Of a stretch of 64,000 bases of DNA, positions 1 through 10,668 are shown piece after piece. The first letter of the stretch is position 1; every line of letters starts with the position of its first letter. A program made the position numbers and the translations under genes. The notes below the pieces were generated by a model. It was not told the DNA's origin. It made no database searches and was given only the letters and a program-made list of their open reading frames with translations. Source of the stretch: Sycon ciliatum (lineage: Eukaryota; Porifera; Calcarea; Leucosolenida; Sycettidae); the NCBI RefSeq assembly GCF_964019385.1, contig NC_088653.1, forward strand, positions 17,519,431 to 17,583,430. The letters run 5' to 3'.

Positions 1-189
1 AGCAACAAGCCCGTATAATATTCTGCACCCGCAATCGAGCTCGCCAACCACATCAGCACATCGTCCCTACTCCCCTTTGTCTTGTTTCATTTTTTCAATT
101 GTCCACTTCCCCTGATTATTAGTAGGGCTGCGTTGGCTAGTAAAAAACGAGAGAGCTTGGAAGCTCAGGGCCCTACGCTATGCTTTTTT
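1..189. other. Unassigned leading sequence
   Basis: No gene, RNA or recognisable repeat border is visible in these first 189 bases before the SINE homology begins. Confidence 0.4.
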
Positions 190-323
190 GCCTTGATGAC
201 TTAGACAAAAAAAAGCATAGGGATGTTATAAATTCTTATAAATTTCTACTTTTTGTTTTAGACATAACCTGGGATTCGAACCCGCACTATCGCCCTGCAC
301 GCATCCCCCGATACACTTCGCAT
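190..323 (-). repeat. tRNA-derived SINE copy A, first part
   Basis: This segment matches the second copy at 1494-1748 in order and spacing. It contains the reverse complement of a Pol III B box (GGATTCGAACC near 272-283), so the SINE reads on the minus strand. The A box is degenerate. The copy is cut at 323 by the hAT-like element and resumes at 1327. The last eight bases, CTTCGCAT at 316-323, are the target duplication. The family name is unknown to me. Confidence 0.6.
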
Positions 324-1318
324 TAGGGGTGAAACGATTAAGGGATATTCCTTAACGGTTAATCCAAAACTTATCGATTACTTATCGATTATTATCGATT
401 AAGGGGCCGTCCGTAAATATCGATGTTTTTTTAGAGACGATATTCGTTCGTATGGGGGGAGGGGGTTTTGACGCTGTTCGTTGTTTTTGGCGGAAAAAAA
501 TATCGATCTTCACATACGCTATTTTTAGGTATGCACCTGGCTTGTACTTGCTTGTCGCGGCTCGTGCACCATGCAGCATGCAGGCACTTGAACCTTGTGT
601 CTTGTACTACCAAGAGTACATACTCTTGGTAGTACTACTAGTACTGCAGCACGTATTATGTACCTACCTGTACACACAAACCGTTCAATATAAAAAATAT
701 CGGTCCACTGCATAAATGTATGGATGTTCGTATTAGGGGGGGGGGGGAGGGGTCTGGGGAGATATGAACAAATATCGTCTCTAAAAAAACATCGATAATT
801 ACGGACGGCCCCTAAGCACCACTGACGAAAAACTCACCATTTTGCATCAACTACAATCAATTTTGGAACTTCGAAGAGAACAAAAATAAAGGAAACATCG
901 ACCGTCGCACAGGCACAAACTGATTCTGAAGGCTACTTGTCCAGAATAGTGAGTTCCGTGAAGCAACCGGAACGAAAATTCGCGGGTACGAATCAGTGCA
1001 CGGTGCAGAGAAAAGAGCCGCGTGTCATACAATAGATCTAGAGAGTACATCAGGTAGATCTACCGGGTAGAGTCTACGCGTGTGGTGTGTATCCAGAGCA
1101 TGAGCAACTCGCTGTGAGCGCTGCATACGCGAATCCACTCGTACTCTGGTACATGTGCTGCACGCAGTAAAGTCATGTAGACACACTGCACATGCCGGAT
1201 ATTTCGTCGTACCGTATAGTATGTCATACGAAAATGCTGTAGCGATTAGAAAAATCGTAATCGACTAGATTTTCTTCGATTAATTTATCGACTAAACCAC
1301 ATAATCCTTTCACCCCTA
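324..1318. mobile_element. Non-autonomous hAT-like element
   Basis: The ends form 17-bp terminal inverted repeats starting TAGGGGTGAAA with one mismatch. The flanks are a perfect 8-bp duplication, CTTCGCAT, at 316-323 and 1319-1326. An 8-bp duplication with TAGGGGTG ends is the hAT signature. No transposase reading frame is present. The interior has several ATCGATTA-type motifs near the left end. A second MITE (403-812) is nested inside, so the original element was about 580 bp. The uninterrupted SINE copy at 1494-1748 shows the empty site. Confidence 0.85.
403..812. mobile_element. PIF/Harbinger-like MITE nested in the hAT element
   Basis: Inverted repeats of about 44 bp begin GGGGCCGTCCGTAA at both ends and differ at one or two positions. 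A 3-bp TAA duplication flanks them (400-402 and 813-815), as expected for PIF/Harbinger. The interior holds a short hairpin (CTACCAAGAGTA facing its complement near 607-635) and a G-run near 737-750. Reading frames inside are short and unconvincing. Confidence 0.75.
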
Positions 1319-1326
1319 CTTCGCAT

Positions 1327-1443
1327 ACATACTTATTCTTCCAAGTTGCTTCACGTTGATCTTGTATTTGAAAGCCCGATTTTAATATGCATTGTGGCCA
1401 GCCATCTTTGATTGTACGGTATGGTACGGGACAGTTACGGGAC
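1327..1443 (-). repeat. tRNA-derived SINE copy A, second part
   Basis: This continues copy A after the hAT-like insertion. It aligns with 1626-1748 of copy B through the segment containing CAAGTTGCTTCACGTT and ends in the ACGGTAYGGGACAG-like tandem motif. Confidence 0.6.
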
Positions 1444-1493
1444 AGGTACGCGACAGGTACGGTAGAGGGTAGCCCCCCCCCCCCCCCCCCCCC

Positions 1494-1748
1494 GCCTTGA
1501 TGACGGCAAAAAAAGAATAGGGATGTTATAAATTTTTCAATTCTCCTATTTTTTCATGCATTACCTGGGATTCGAACCCGCACTATCGCCCTACATGCAT
1601 TCCCCAATACACTTCGCATTCATACTCATTCTTCCAAGTTGCTTCACGTTATGATCCTGCGTTTGAAAGCCCTATTTGAATAGTGCGGCCAGCTGTATGT
1701 GGCCAGCTGTGTTTTATGATACGGTACGGTACGGGACAGATACGGGAA
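1494..1748 (-). repeat. tRNA-derived SINE copy B
   Basis: Second, uninterrupted copy of the repeat at 190-323/1327-1443, in the same orientation. It carries the same antisense B-box block near 1567-1580. It retains CTTCGCAT once (1612-1625 region), so it serves as the pre-insertion reference for the hAT-like element. A run of about 20 C residues precedes it. Confidence 0.6.
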
Positions 1749-1877
1749 AGCGCCAGGCGTGACACAAACACTCAAACACACACATACCAAATTAAAGCTG
1801 TGTGGACCCTGGCTAGAGCCAGACGTTACTGAAGTAACGTCTTCTGCATAGCTACGGGAATAAATAGAATCACTTAC

Positions 1878-1935
1878 TAGCAAGGCCAACAGTGGCCACG
1901 ATGAGAGTGAGAAGTAGTGCCAGGTGGGCAGACAT
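1878..1935 (-). CDS. First coding exon with signal peptide (partial gene)
   Basis: On the minus strand an ATG at 1935 opens the 19-residue sequence [19 protein letters not shown], a textbook secretory signal with a hydrophobic core and small residues at the end. It runs into a strong donor, A|GTAAGTG, at 1878/1877. The exon therefore ends in phase 1, as is usual for secreted mosaic proteins. The rest of the gene would lie leftward, largely outside the window. I see no obvious second exon in 1-1877. A long CA/GT tract lies immediately upstream in the presumed 5' UTR or promoter. The function is unknown; only secretion or membrane targeting is inferred. Confidence 0.6.
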
Positions 1936-1977
1936 TTTCTTTATTTGCCTGCAGTTGGTAGTTTGTGAAAGGAAACG

Positions 1978-1978
<1 letters not shown>

Positions 1979-2046
<68 letters not shown>

Positions 2047-2106
2047 CACACACACACATGCATGCACGTGCACACACACATGAACATGAACACCCACGCA
2101 CACGCC

Positions 2107-2143
<37 letters not shown>

Positions 2144-2151
2144 GCGCGCGC
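1979..2151. repeat. CA/GT microsatellite with CG-alternating end
   Basis: Long interrupted (CA)n ending in a CGCGCGCG run. It lies upstream of the signal-peptide exon on that exon's coding strand. Confidence 0.95.
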
Positions 2152-2270
2152 GCACGGGGACAAACAAACAAGTTCATACAGATGGCCAACACTGAGACAC
2201 AAGTACATTAAAGCACATGCGCATTGACTCACAGAGTCACACACTGCCCACTAGGGTATAGGTACGCTCA

Positions 2271-2414
2271 GAACCGTGAATAGCCGTTAACGCTGTCCAA
2301 TCACCTCTCAGTGCCTGGAACCGTGAATAGCCGTTAACGCTGTCCAATCACCTCTCAGTGCCTGGAACCGTGAATAGCCGTTAACGCTGTCCAATCACCT
2401 CTCAGTGCCTGGAA
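2271..2414. repeat. 47-bp tandem repeat, three copies
   Basis: The unit starts GAACCGTGAATAGCCGTTAA and is repeated three times essentially without change (2271, 2318, 2365). A fourth start, GAAC, then diverges. Confidence 0.95.
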
Positions 2415-2502
2415 CATGAAGCTCCACTGTTTCAGTGAAAGCAGTTTGGCGTCTCCTCTACCTTACCTTGTCATAATCTAGATTCGCAACGTAGTACATA
2501 TA

Positions 2503-2687
2503 CAGTCAACTTGGCTAATAACGACTGCGGATATAACGACAATTCGCGAATAACGACAGAATTTCCATGCCCAGAGCAAAGTCCCATCCCATTGTAATAC
2601 ATATGAGACTTCGGGTATAACGACACTTCGCGAATAAGGACACCTGTTTGACGCCCCACCGAGTGTCGTTATAAGCGAAGTTGACTG
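2503..2687. mobile_element. Pogo/Tigger-like MITE
   Basis: Inverted ends CAGTCAACTTSGCTWATAAC match at 21 of 23 positions and are flanked by TA on both sides (2501-2502, 2688-2689). The TATAACGAC motifs recur internally. The end sequence and TA duplication fit the pogo/Tigger branch of Tc1/mariner. There is no coding capacity. Confidence 0.8.
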
Positions 2688-2689
2688 TA

Positions 2690-3133
2690 TACTGAGCGAG
2701 GTGTCAGCTACGTATACGTCAGGGAAAGTCCCTTGTGCTTTGTTAGCACAGCCGTGCCTGCTTGATTGGATTCAATGATGCGGGTGCAGTCCGCAATGGA
2801 ACACGCCATGGTGCATCTTGCCAGGAGGCAGAACAGGTGGAGAACATGTCGCTTGAGTTTGAGCTGGTATCGTGCTCAGCACGGAGCATTAGGTACCGGC
2901 TTGCCCATAATACGATAGCCAGCCAATGCAGGAGATGCACCCAACCACCCACCCCCCTTCCCGTGGCTGAGCCCTCAAGACCCACCGGCCCACCATCTTT
3001 AACGACGGGTACCACTGCTATGCCCGCACTAGCAACACACCGAGGCAAGGATACACAACTTTGCATTACAGACTCAGGGGCGCCGGACACGGTACATTCA
3101 CTACGCAAATCACCGTAGCACCCCAGCCCCAGG
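2690..3133. other. No recognised gene
   Basis: Open frames exist on both strands (149 codons minus, 118 codons plus) over the same GC-rich stretch. Neither shows a known domain, signal peptide or splice context, so I do not call a gene. Confidence 0.4.
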
Positions 3134-3135
3134 TA

Positions 3136-3364
3136 CTGTAAAAGCTGAAATTTTCCGTGGTGTTTTATTTTCGGTAACTTCGGTGCCGACAATTTTTACC
3201 GACATTAAAACGCACCGAAAATTTCGGTACAACCAATTCTGTATACATGTAGTACTAGTACACTTACCTGGAGAACGGGTTTTACCGAAAATTTCCCTCT
3301 ACCGAACCGCCGATTTTGGAGAATACCGAAAATATTACACCACCGAAAATGTCTGCTTTTCCAG
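3136..3364. mobile_element. TA-flanked MITE rich in ACCGAAAA motifs
   Basis: The ends read CTGTAAAAGC and, inverted, CTGGAAAAGC, flanked by TA at 3134-3135 and 3365-3366. The interior repeats TTTTCGGT/ACCGAAAA many times. Sequence at about 38030-38210 has the same flavour (TTTTCGGC, GCCGAAA) and may be a distant relative. Confidence 0.6.
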
Positions 3365-3649
3365 TACCCCGCGAATCGATAAAATACACTGATCTGGGTT
3401 CTAAATTCTCAAAATCTTCGCCTCAGCCACCACTCCCCCACGAGTAAATTGTACTTCAGATGGCTGACCGTCCCACACTAAAATACCTTCCGACGCCCCT
3501 GAGACTCCATGCCTCACACGTTGAATATGTTGGGTCACATCGTATTCTTTAGAAGCTTATCTCTGGCACACCTTTCATCATTTACATGTATTTTTCCAGT
3601 TCTGCACGCTTACAATCATTATGCTCAAGGGCAGAGCTCTGCCCTAGCC

Positions 3650-3775
3650 CGTGTCTTTATCTCTTTCTTTGCTCACCTATTGCTCATCACTTCTTTTACA
3701 GATTTGGTACTATGGAAAGTTGGAAACCCCCTCGATAGGCGAAAGCCTTTGGGGAGTCCTTTAAACTCATGATGC
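3650..3775 (+). mobile_element. LINE 3' end remnant
   Basis: The sequence around 3720-3765 (CCCTCGATAGGCGAAAGCC) resembles the 3' ends of the two larger LINEs in the window, near 13490 (minus strand) and 58510. No RT codons remain. Only the 3' tail is supported. Confidence 0.45.
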
Positions 3776-4190
3776 TTCCGCCCTAAAGTACTGAAATTCA
3801 GGGCAGTGAACAGCTCAACTGTGTGGACGTCGAGACCTACGACAAAATACACTTGAAACAATAAAAAATACAAATTACACACGTATGATATTCCAACTTC
3901 AAATACAACATTCTAGACTAGAACGCTTTTGGTGAGGCGGCCATGCACCCCCCCCCCCCTCTCAAAGGGGACCAACGGCACCCCTGGCGCCCGTTGCTGT
4001 TTTTTAAGAACGTTGAAGCTCCATTGCGGCCTCGTCATCTTTCCACTGAACCTCCAACCCGTGCCCTTCCGGGTGAAAATTTGGAAACAGTCGCTATACA
4101 CGGTGTAGCCGAGGAGTGGTCGTGTGTGACGGGTTAGAGGTGTAGTAAACTGAAGACAATACTGCTGTTGACACCTACACATAAAGTCAT
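3776..4190. other. No recognised gene
   Basis: Contains a short C-run at 3947-3959 and no convincing coding or repeat structure. Confidence 0.4.
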
Positions 4191-4194
4191 TTAA

Positions 4195-4342
4195 GGCCGA
4201 TTCATACTTCATGTCGCGTACGGGAAACGCGTCGCGTCGTGAAAAAGTTGATCCGAGCTCAACTATTTCGCGTAAGGGAAACCCATCGCGCGACGGTCGC
4301 GCGATGGGTTTCCCGTACGCGAGATGAAGTATGAATCAGGCT
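4195..4342. mobile_element. TTAA-flanked foldback MITE
   Basis: Inverted ends share GATTCATACTTCAT and the interior forms a strong hairpin around TCGCGCGA. TTAA occurs at both borders (4191-4194, 4343-4346), the target of piggyBac-type elements. A related half copy lies at 20941-21053. Confidence 0.7.
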
Positions 4343-4469
4343 TTAAAAGGCTGTCCAACCGTCCTGCTTTGAGCAGGGCAGTCATGCTTTGGACCATAAA
4401 CATTTGTATACATTTACATGGGACACACTTGCCCTTGTATACAACGCTCCTACGGGCATCTCCTAACGT

Positions 4470-5700
4470 CACTGGCCTGATGAGTAACCTAGCTAACGGG
4501 ATTCAAAGAGTTATTTCCTGGATGTCGTCTTGGCGGTTATCGCCCAATCTGTCTAAAACTAAAATCATGCTCTTTCCTTCTCAGCCCGATGTTCCGCCCC
4601 TCCTCCATCCCACTTTCCCCCAGCCTATAGACATACCGTAAAAGTCCGTAAATAAGTACCTGCCCGAAAGAAATACCCCCTTCATTCTTTTGGCTCTGTC
4701 TGTTGAAGTCAAGTCAAGTCCGATAAACATACTGCCCGAAATAAGTACCGGTACGGTGCGCACATGCAGCACGTAGCATGTACATCTACATCAAAATGAC
4801 TTCTCCACTACACACAAGTCAGGTCCGAAAGTTTGTTCGTGCCGAAAGTCAGTACTCGCCCGAAAGTTAGTACGGGTGTGGTCACTAAATTCGAAAGTAA
4901 ATACGTATTTATTTACGGACTTTTACGGTAGTCTCCAGCCATAAGCATCTTGGCATTTTCATTGACTCTAATCTTTCATGGGAACCCCACATCGATTACA
5001 TATGTAAACGATCAAGTTCATCTTGAGGAATTCTCTCTTCTCACTGTTACCATCTCCCAATCTCTTGTAAACTCCTCTTTTACTCAGCTTACTTACGCCC
5101 CATTTTTGATTATGCAGATACTGCTTGGGCTAGAATTTCCACAACCCGTGCTGCCAAGCTTGAGATTCAACACAAAAAAGTCCTCAAAATCCTCCTCCGA
5201 AAACCCCGCATGCTTCCATCTTCCACCCTTTATGCCCTTGCTGACACTTCCCCTTTGTCTAAGAGACGTAATTCACATCTTGTCACCCTTATCCATTCTC
5301 TCAAACTCAATCTGTGTCCACCTCACCTCCACTGTTTCAACTGGTTCTCTTCCCGTAGCACGAGAAACTCCCTTTCCCTTCCGAAACCTAAGTCCTCCTT
5401 TCTACTTCACTCTCCCTTTTTTATTGCGTACTCTGCGTGGCTGGCACTTCCCCAAGAAGCTAAGGACCTTTCTTCCCTCCGCCTTTTTAAGAGCCTTGTC
5501 GCGCCTTGATTTTGATTTTGTGTTTCTGATTTGGTTGCAATCACTGCTTATCCATGCCGGTTCCTTTTTCTTCTCCTCCCCTTCTCCCTGCCTTGCCGTG
5601 GTTGGCTAACACCCTCTCTCTTTGTATTGGCCGGTGTTCTCACTGTGCTATGAGATGCTGTAATAAATAAATAAATAAATAAAATAAATAAATATACATT
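4470..5700 (+). mobile_element. Decayed LINE (CR1/Jockey-like), 5' truncated
   Basis: The left part (4470-4635) encodes the post-catalytic RT segment with the WRLSPNLSKTKIM motif. After the MITE at 4636-4928 the same frame resumes with HLGIFIDSNLSWEPHID, the thumb-region motif of LINE reverse transcriptases. Frameshifts follow, and the C-terminal WLALPQEAKDLSSLRLFKS-type motif appears at 5440-5505. The copy ends in an (AAAT)n tail at 5662-5697. The endonuclease and the catalytic part of RT are missing, so it cannot be active. Confidence 0.8.
4636..4928. mobile_element. TA-flanked MITE inside the LINE
   Basis: Inverted ends CCGTAAAAGTCCGTAAATAA are near-perfect over 20 bp, with TA at 4634-4635 and 4929-4930. 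Removing the element and one TA joins the LINE reading frame exactly, so it inserted into a then-readable LINE. TA target use indicates the Tc1/mariner superfamily. Confidence 0.85.
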
Positions 5701-5717
5701 ACACCAAAGCTCTAGCC

Positions 5718-5783
5718 AAACAGAGTAGGGGGGGGGGGGAGGAGGAGGGGGGGGGGGCAGTGCCCCCCCCCCCCTACTCTGTT
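5718..5783. repeat. G-run hairpin
   Basis: AAACAGAGTAGGGG and its complement flank a purine-rich core with several G-runs of 7-12 and a C-run of 12. The block can fold as a hairpin or as G-quadruplex/i-motif DNA. Collapse or slippage during sequencing is possible. Confidence 0.7.
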
Positions 5784-5976
5784 TGCGCATCCCCTGTGAC
5801 AAAGTGCCGCCACCCTACTCATTTTCCGATTTTCGACATTTTTGTGTATTTTCATGCCGTTCAACGAAAATGCAGTCGATAGTCAGTACTAGAGGGTTCA
5901 TCATAAAGGCACATTTGTCTGGGGTGAAGTCAGGTGTTCTGCCCGTACGTTGCATTTCGCATTGCACGACAGTTAA

Positions 5977-6296
5977 GCTGTGTTCACAACTGGCGCATGT
6001 TCGCGTGAAATCACGCGTTTGTGCGTATTTTTGCTGGCTTCTGGGGCGCCATGCGTACGAAATGCGCCGAAATGGAAATTCCAACATGTTGGAATTTTCA
6101 GCGCGTATCAGGCGCGTACCAGTGTACATGCCAGTCACATTGACTGGCGGGGTCAAAAAATTAGTACTCGAAGGTGTCGGACGCGCTAAATACGACTCGG
6201 ATTGCTGTTTTTTGTGAAAGGCTGAGCGCGCGTTTGGGCACCCATGAACCGCAAGCGTACCGCGTCCCGCGTCCACACGCCAGTTGTGAACACGGC
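5977..6296. mobile_element. TTAA-type MITE with GTGTTCACAACTGGCG ends
   Basis: The terminal inverted repeat GCYGTGTTCACAACTGGCG occurs at both ends. The left flank is TTAA (5973-5976) and the right flank is TTTA. The interior contains further CG-rich hairpins. The open frames on both strands across it are by-products of the fold. Confidence 0.7.
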
Positions 6297-6405
6297 TTTA
6301 GTTTGCAAATAGAAGAAAATGGGGCTCAGGGTAACTGTTTTCCCGCTGCGCATTCCAAACAGGGGCATGATGCGAGAACCCGGGCCTCTTTTCACACCGC
6401 ATAGG

Positions 6406-6594
6406 ACTAGCTACCGGCGGATTCTGCTCGAAAAGGTAGTAAAATTGGCAGAACCATACAAACCTTATGGCGGGCAATTCCTCGAATTCTGCTCCATTTC
6501 TTTATCCACATACCAAACACGCATGAAACTTACCAGAAAAAGTACCGAATTCTGCCAATTTTTCTGCCGGCATAATCCGCCGGTGCCTACATAG
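6406..6594. repeat. Imperfect inverted repeat
   Basis: TACCGGCGGATT near 6411 faces AATCCGCCGGTG near 6576, and the inner parts pair partly around GAATTCTGCC-type motifs. This is probably an old MITE; no target duplication was identified. Confidence 0.4.
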
Positions 6595-6855
6595 GACACA
6601 TTTCCGTTCCACTATTCTTTTTAGCTTGACCGCTGTTTTACGAGAATCGACGACGCCTGTAACCCCAACAAATAACGCCTCCGCACTGATTGCAGACAGT
6701 TCCAGTATTGCGCGCAGCAGTACGCCAGTAAACCGCGGTCACCCGCAGCCTGGAACTGAACGCTGCTCCAGACACTTTGCCAAGGCCAGAGTGAGCAGTC
6801 TTGATGGCCCAACTGCATGCAGCAAGCCAGGCGCCGGACCGTTGTTGTTATTCGC

Positions 6856-6896
<41 letters not shown>

Positions 6897-6937
6897 CGCG
6901 CGCGCGCATGTGCGTGTGTGTGCGTGTGCGCGCGCGC

Positions 6938-7034
<97 letters not shown>
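6856..7034. repeat. GT/CG microsatellite
   Basis: (GT)n interrupted twice by (CG)n. The alternating purine-pyrimidine sequence is prone to Z-DNA. The long Cys/Val reading frames across it are artefacts. Confidence 0.95.
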
Positions 7035-7035
<1 letters not shown>

Positions 7036-7228
7036 TGATTTGTATTTATGGATTCTTCTCAGGCCTTAGCCTGACTCGAGGAAGTCTCCGTCAACAGCTT
7101 TAATGAAGAAGAAGACTGCTGAGGTTTGATGCTCTCCAACACACACAAGCAGACACACGGCCACATTAGAACCCAGTAGACCAACGTCACTGACACGTAG
7201 GCTACTCAATACATGCAAGGAACTACAA

Positions 7229-7229
7229 C

Positions 7230-7262
<33 letters not shown>
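7229..7262. repeat. AAT microsatellite
   Basis: (ATA/AAT)n, about 11 units. No retroelement 3' end was recognised beside it. Confidence 0.9.
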
Positions 7263-7263
<1 letters not shown>

Positions 7264-8150
7264 CTAGCCAGATCATCCCGCGATAAAGCACCCAGTTCAA
7301 GGCTACGGTTTAAAGTTAATTAAACCTAACAGCTGCCGCTATCATTTACACGGCAATGCAGTATATAACGATACGACAACGTGGCCTGCTGAGGCTGCTA
7401 TCTAGCATCTAGTAAGGACTGACTCTGTTAAGGTACGTACCTCTTCTATCTGGACGGCGCGTCCGGAACCTGACGGGAAGACAGCAATGATCCTGGTTAA
7501 GTTTGGTGTGTGGCGATACGTACGAGGTGGACAAGGAAGATGGAAATATACAGCTACTTGGACGTCGTCCTTCCTCAATCTGATTACGGCCACGGCTTGT
7601 CGGCCCGATATCACACGACACCGCGCCGCGCCTCCATTGCATGCCCACAAGCGATGCAGTGCAGCAGCAGCTGCGGTCCCGTCTTGCCCTCCTGTCCTTA
7701 TTTGCAGGTGGGCCGGCACTCAATTGTTTCGTTTCGGTACGCGACCTGCAGTGGGAGGGCTCCTGCCTCAGCTGTTTGTGTACGCGGAATACCGTTAGGG
7801 ACGTGGCTATCGGCGAGGGAGGAGGCGTAGACCAGTCTACGGGTCTATCTTCCTACATTGGGCACGCCCTCGGGTATCCATGAGGAATCCGTGTCGTCCA
7901 TATTGCATCCACTGGCCACATTTGCGGTGATCAGAACTGCACAAAGGACCAAAAGCAGGTCAAATTGATCCCGAAAGGGTTGACTGGGTTCGAAACGAGA
8001 TGATCCATGACCCGATTTGGAGCGACCCCGGCCCGTAGATCTACCCCGGCCCGTAGATCTACCCGTGGAGTCTTGCTAAAGAAGTAAAATGCAACAGCGC
8101 TGGCAACTGAAGTCCGACCCCTAGCCCTGGAGCGGTGCACTCACAAGTCA
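7263..8150. other. No recognised gene; small tandem duplication
   Basis: Overlapping open frames of about 100 codons on both strands at 7402-7830 show no known domain. CCCCGGCCCGTAGATCTA is tandemly duplicated at about 8028-8061. Confidence 0.45.
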
Positions 8151-8558
8151 TTATAGCAATAAAAACTGCTTTATGGCAGTTTTCTAAAAAAGGTTTTTGT
8201 GTTCTAGTCCATGGACCCCGTCTAAAAAGTAAGAAATTAACGAAATGTGATAGCTGAAAATTAAAATTTCACACAAAACCTCACAATAATCACACACAGA
8301 ATGAAAAGCTACATGCAGAAGACCTTTTCCCCTCGTGATCCTCTTTCCTATGCATGCATGTTGCCAATTGTTGGTGCAGTACAAGTTTAGTGTTGAAAGC
8401 AGCATTTCAAGTGTTGTGATTATTGTGAGGTTTTGTGTGAAATTTTAATTTTCAGCTATCACATTTCGTTAATTTCTTACTTTTTAGACGGGGTCCATGG
8501 ACTAGAACACAATAACCTTTTTTAGAAAACTGCCATAAAGCAGTTTTTATTGCTATAA
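8151..8558. mobile_element. Foldback MITE with about 148-bp arms
   Basis: The left arm 8151-8298 and right arm 8411-8558 are near-perfect reverse complements starting TTATAGCAATAAAAACTGC, separated by a 112-bp loop. The size and long arms mark a foldback or Tc1/mariner-derived MITE. The terminal TTATA/TATAA could include a TA target. It has no coding capacity. Confidence 0.85.
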
Positions 8559-9935
8559 TTTCTTTTGTTTTTTCTGTCACCAATCAATGGAATTCCCTAT
8601 ATCAATATGTAAATGATGGCCTTCACATCATATCAATACCATATTATACGCATTGATGTGCAAGCCTTTTCTTGCAGAAAATGGCACTAGCATAATGCAT
8701 GTTCTTCTGCGGGGAAACATGTGAGCAGTGGTGGTGATACTTTTTTTATACGGAGGTCATTCTGTGCATGTTGCTGTTGCAGAATTTCATGACTCTGTCA
8801 TAAAATTGTCTTGCCTTTCAGATATTTCAGATTTCTCCACCCTCAATCAGATTTACTTGAGAAATGTAGCCATGCGCCAGGTGCGTGTCGCAGATGTTTT
8901 TGTTGATTCTGTGTTTATAATGGTTTATAGTCATGGGTTATCGTGATAAGGTCATCCAGCATCATATTGAAACTGAAATCGTAATCCTGTTGATGTCGAT
9001 ACAACTTTTGGAAGTAGTTCAATGACTTCAAACTGTTAGTCCACGATTGTCTAAAACAACACAGCAAAGGAGGAACAATAAACATGTATTAAAATGTAAA
9101 CGAATACATTGCTGAGTCCAAAACCTCGTTCCAACAACTACACTGATCCTGAGGAGAAAAGGGGCAAGGCTATGGTTGGAGGTACTGAGAGATAAACAAG
9201 GCACTAAACAATGATAAAATCTTACATATCTTTTGGTGAGTATGAATGATATCCAGTCGAACCTCTTTAGGACGAACACCAAGGGACCGATGGTATTTAT
9301 TCTGTGAGTTTGTCTTAACCTATTTTATAACCAGTGAATACAATTATTTCTCCAATAGACATACGAATAGATTTCTTCTACAGCGAAAGATTCTAAGCCA
9401 CACCGACTCATTGACTCGTCTCGTATGAAACAATTGAGTCACTAGAGAGATTCTGCAAAACGAAAATGCGTACAAACTTTCGCTCTACATCATGAAGTGC
9501 GAAACTCCGCACCTTTGGACGCGAAACTTGCAGGGAACGCGAAATGAACTGTCGTAGGAAATTTCGTGAGATCGGGTCATGGCGTACGTGCACTTGGCCC
9601 GCGCAAACGAGATTTTCACGAGACGGGACTGCACCCATTGGCTTGTTTCGTATGAAACAAACAAGTTACTGAACCTCTCCACAATAGAGATTTCCCCTGA
9701 TATGCGAATTTATTTTTCAAACTCGGTCAATTGGTACTTGAACCTTTCCCTCCAGATTGGGAACTGCCAACGATAGTATGCCACTGACCAGTGCCTTACT
9801 TGTAACGTACCAATGTACAATGAATATGAGTATTTCGACAACACATCTAACATAAGCCTTACCGTCAAGAAGTTGAACTCGCGTTCTTCGCACACTGTAG
9901 ACAAGGGCAAAGAGATAAAAATGGATCTAAATCCG
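8559..9935. other. No recognised gene
   Basis: Only short open frames occur. A pogo-like end (CCAGTCGAACCTCTTTAGGA near 9255) suggests a decayed MITE, but I could not identify a matching opposite end. Confidence 0.4.
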
Positions 9936-9937
9936 AA

Positions 9938-10250
9938 TAAAATCAGCACACGTTTCCGTAAATGAAAGGTGAACATAAGCAAATGAATCGAAGGAAACCG
10001 GTAAACTTAGAGATCACCTGTCATCGAGTATTCCGTAAAAGGAGGCCTCGCAGCTCGGCAGCAGAAAAGCAAAATTTAGAAAAGAGATCCTGTCAACTTT
10101 TCCATTATTTATTGCATTCCGCCCCAAAATCAGCACACTTTTCCTGAATGAAAGAGTCAACACAAGCAAATGAATCAAAGGCAACTGGTCAACTCACCTG
10201 TCATTGAGTAATATTCCGCGAAAGGAGGTCTCAGCAGCGCCGAAACGAAA
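9938..10250. repeat. Diverged tandem duplication, about 190 bp
   Basis: AAAATCAGCACACKTTTCCK begins at about 9938 and again at about 10128. It is followed in both by similar sequence through the AGGAGGYCTC motif. The copies differ by substitutions and small indels. Confidence 0.7.
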
Positions 10251-10427
10251 TAAGCCAGGCCATGAGACGAAATATCCGAAACAGCTCATGCAAGAAGCAG
10301 TTCCAAAGAAGGAAGTTCCTCGCGCATGCACATCCCAACACGGATCTGCGGACTCCATGCATGTGCACTGAACACAATGTATGCCGTGCACGTGCACAGC
10401 ACACGGCTACCACGCGTTGGTAGATCT

Positions 10428-10505
10428 AATACCGAGCACGTTACGTAGAGACTTACGTAGCCTAAGTGAAATACCGAGCACCTTACGTAGAAACTTACGT
10501 AGCAT
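10428..10505. repeat. Short tandem duplication with TTACGTAG motifs
   Basis: AATACCGAGCACSTTACGTA occurs twice about 42 bp apart, each followed by a second ACTTACGTAG. Confidence 0.8.
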
Positions 10506-10668
10506 AGCGATGTCGTTTTTTCTGCCATGTGAACACAATAATAGAAAAGCTGACAGGATCGCTTTTCTAAATCATCGCGAAGACCCAGCACTTTGTACAG
10601 GTACAATTACTAGAAGTCAGCCTATTAATAATATTATTATGCAAGCCTTGCCTGATAGGTGCCAATGT

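Noticed and set aside
1870..2244. Long Cys/Val and His/Thr open frames over CA/GT tracts (also 6626-7103 and 43168-43850)
   Set aside because: They are translations of dinucleotide repeats and open in several frames at once; no gene evidence.
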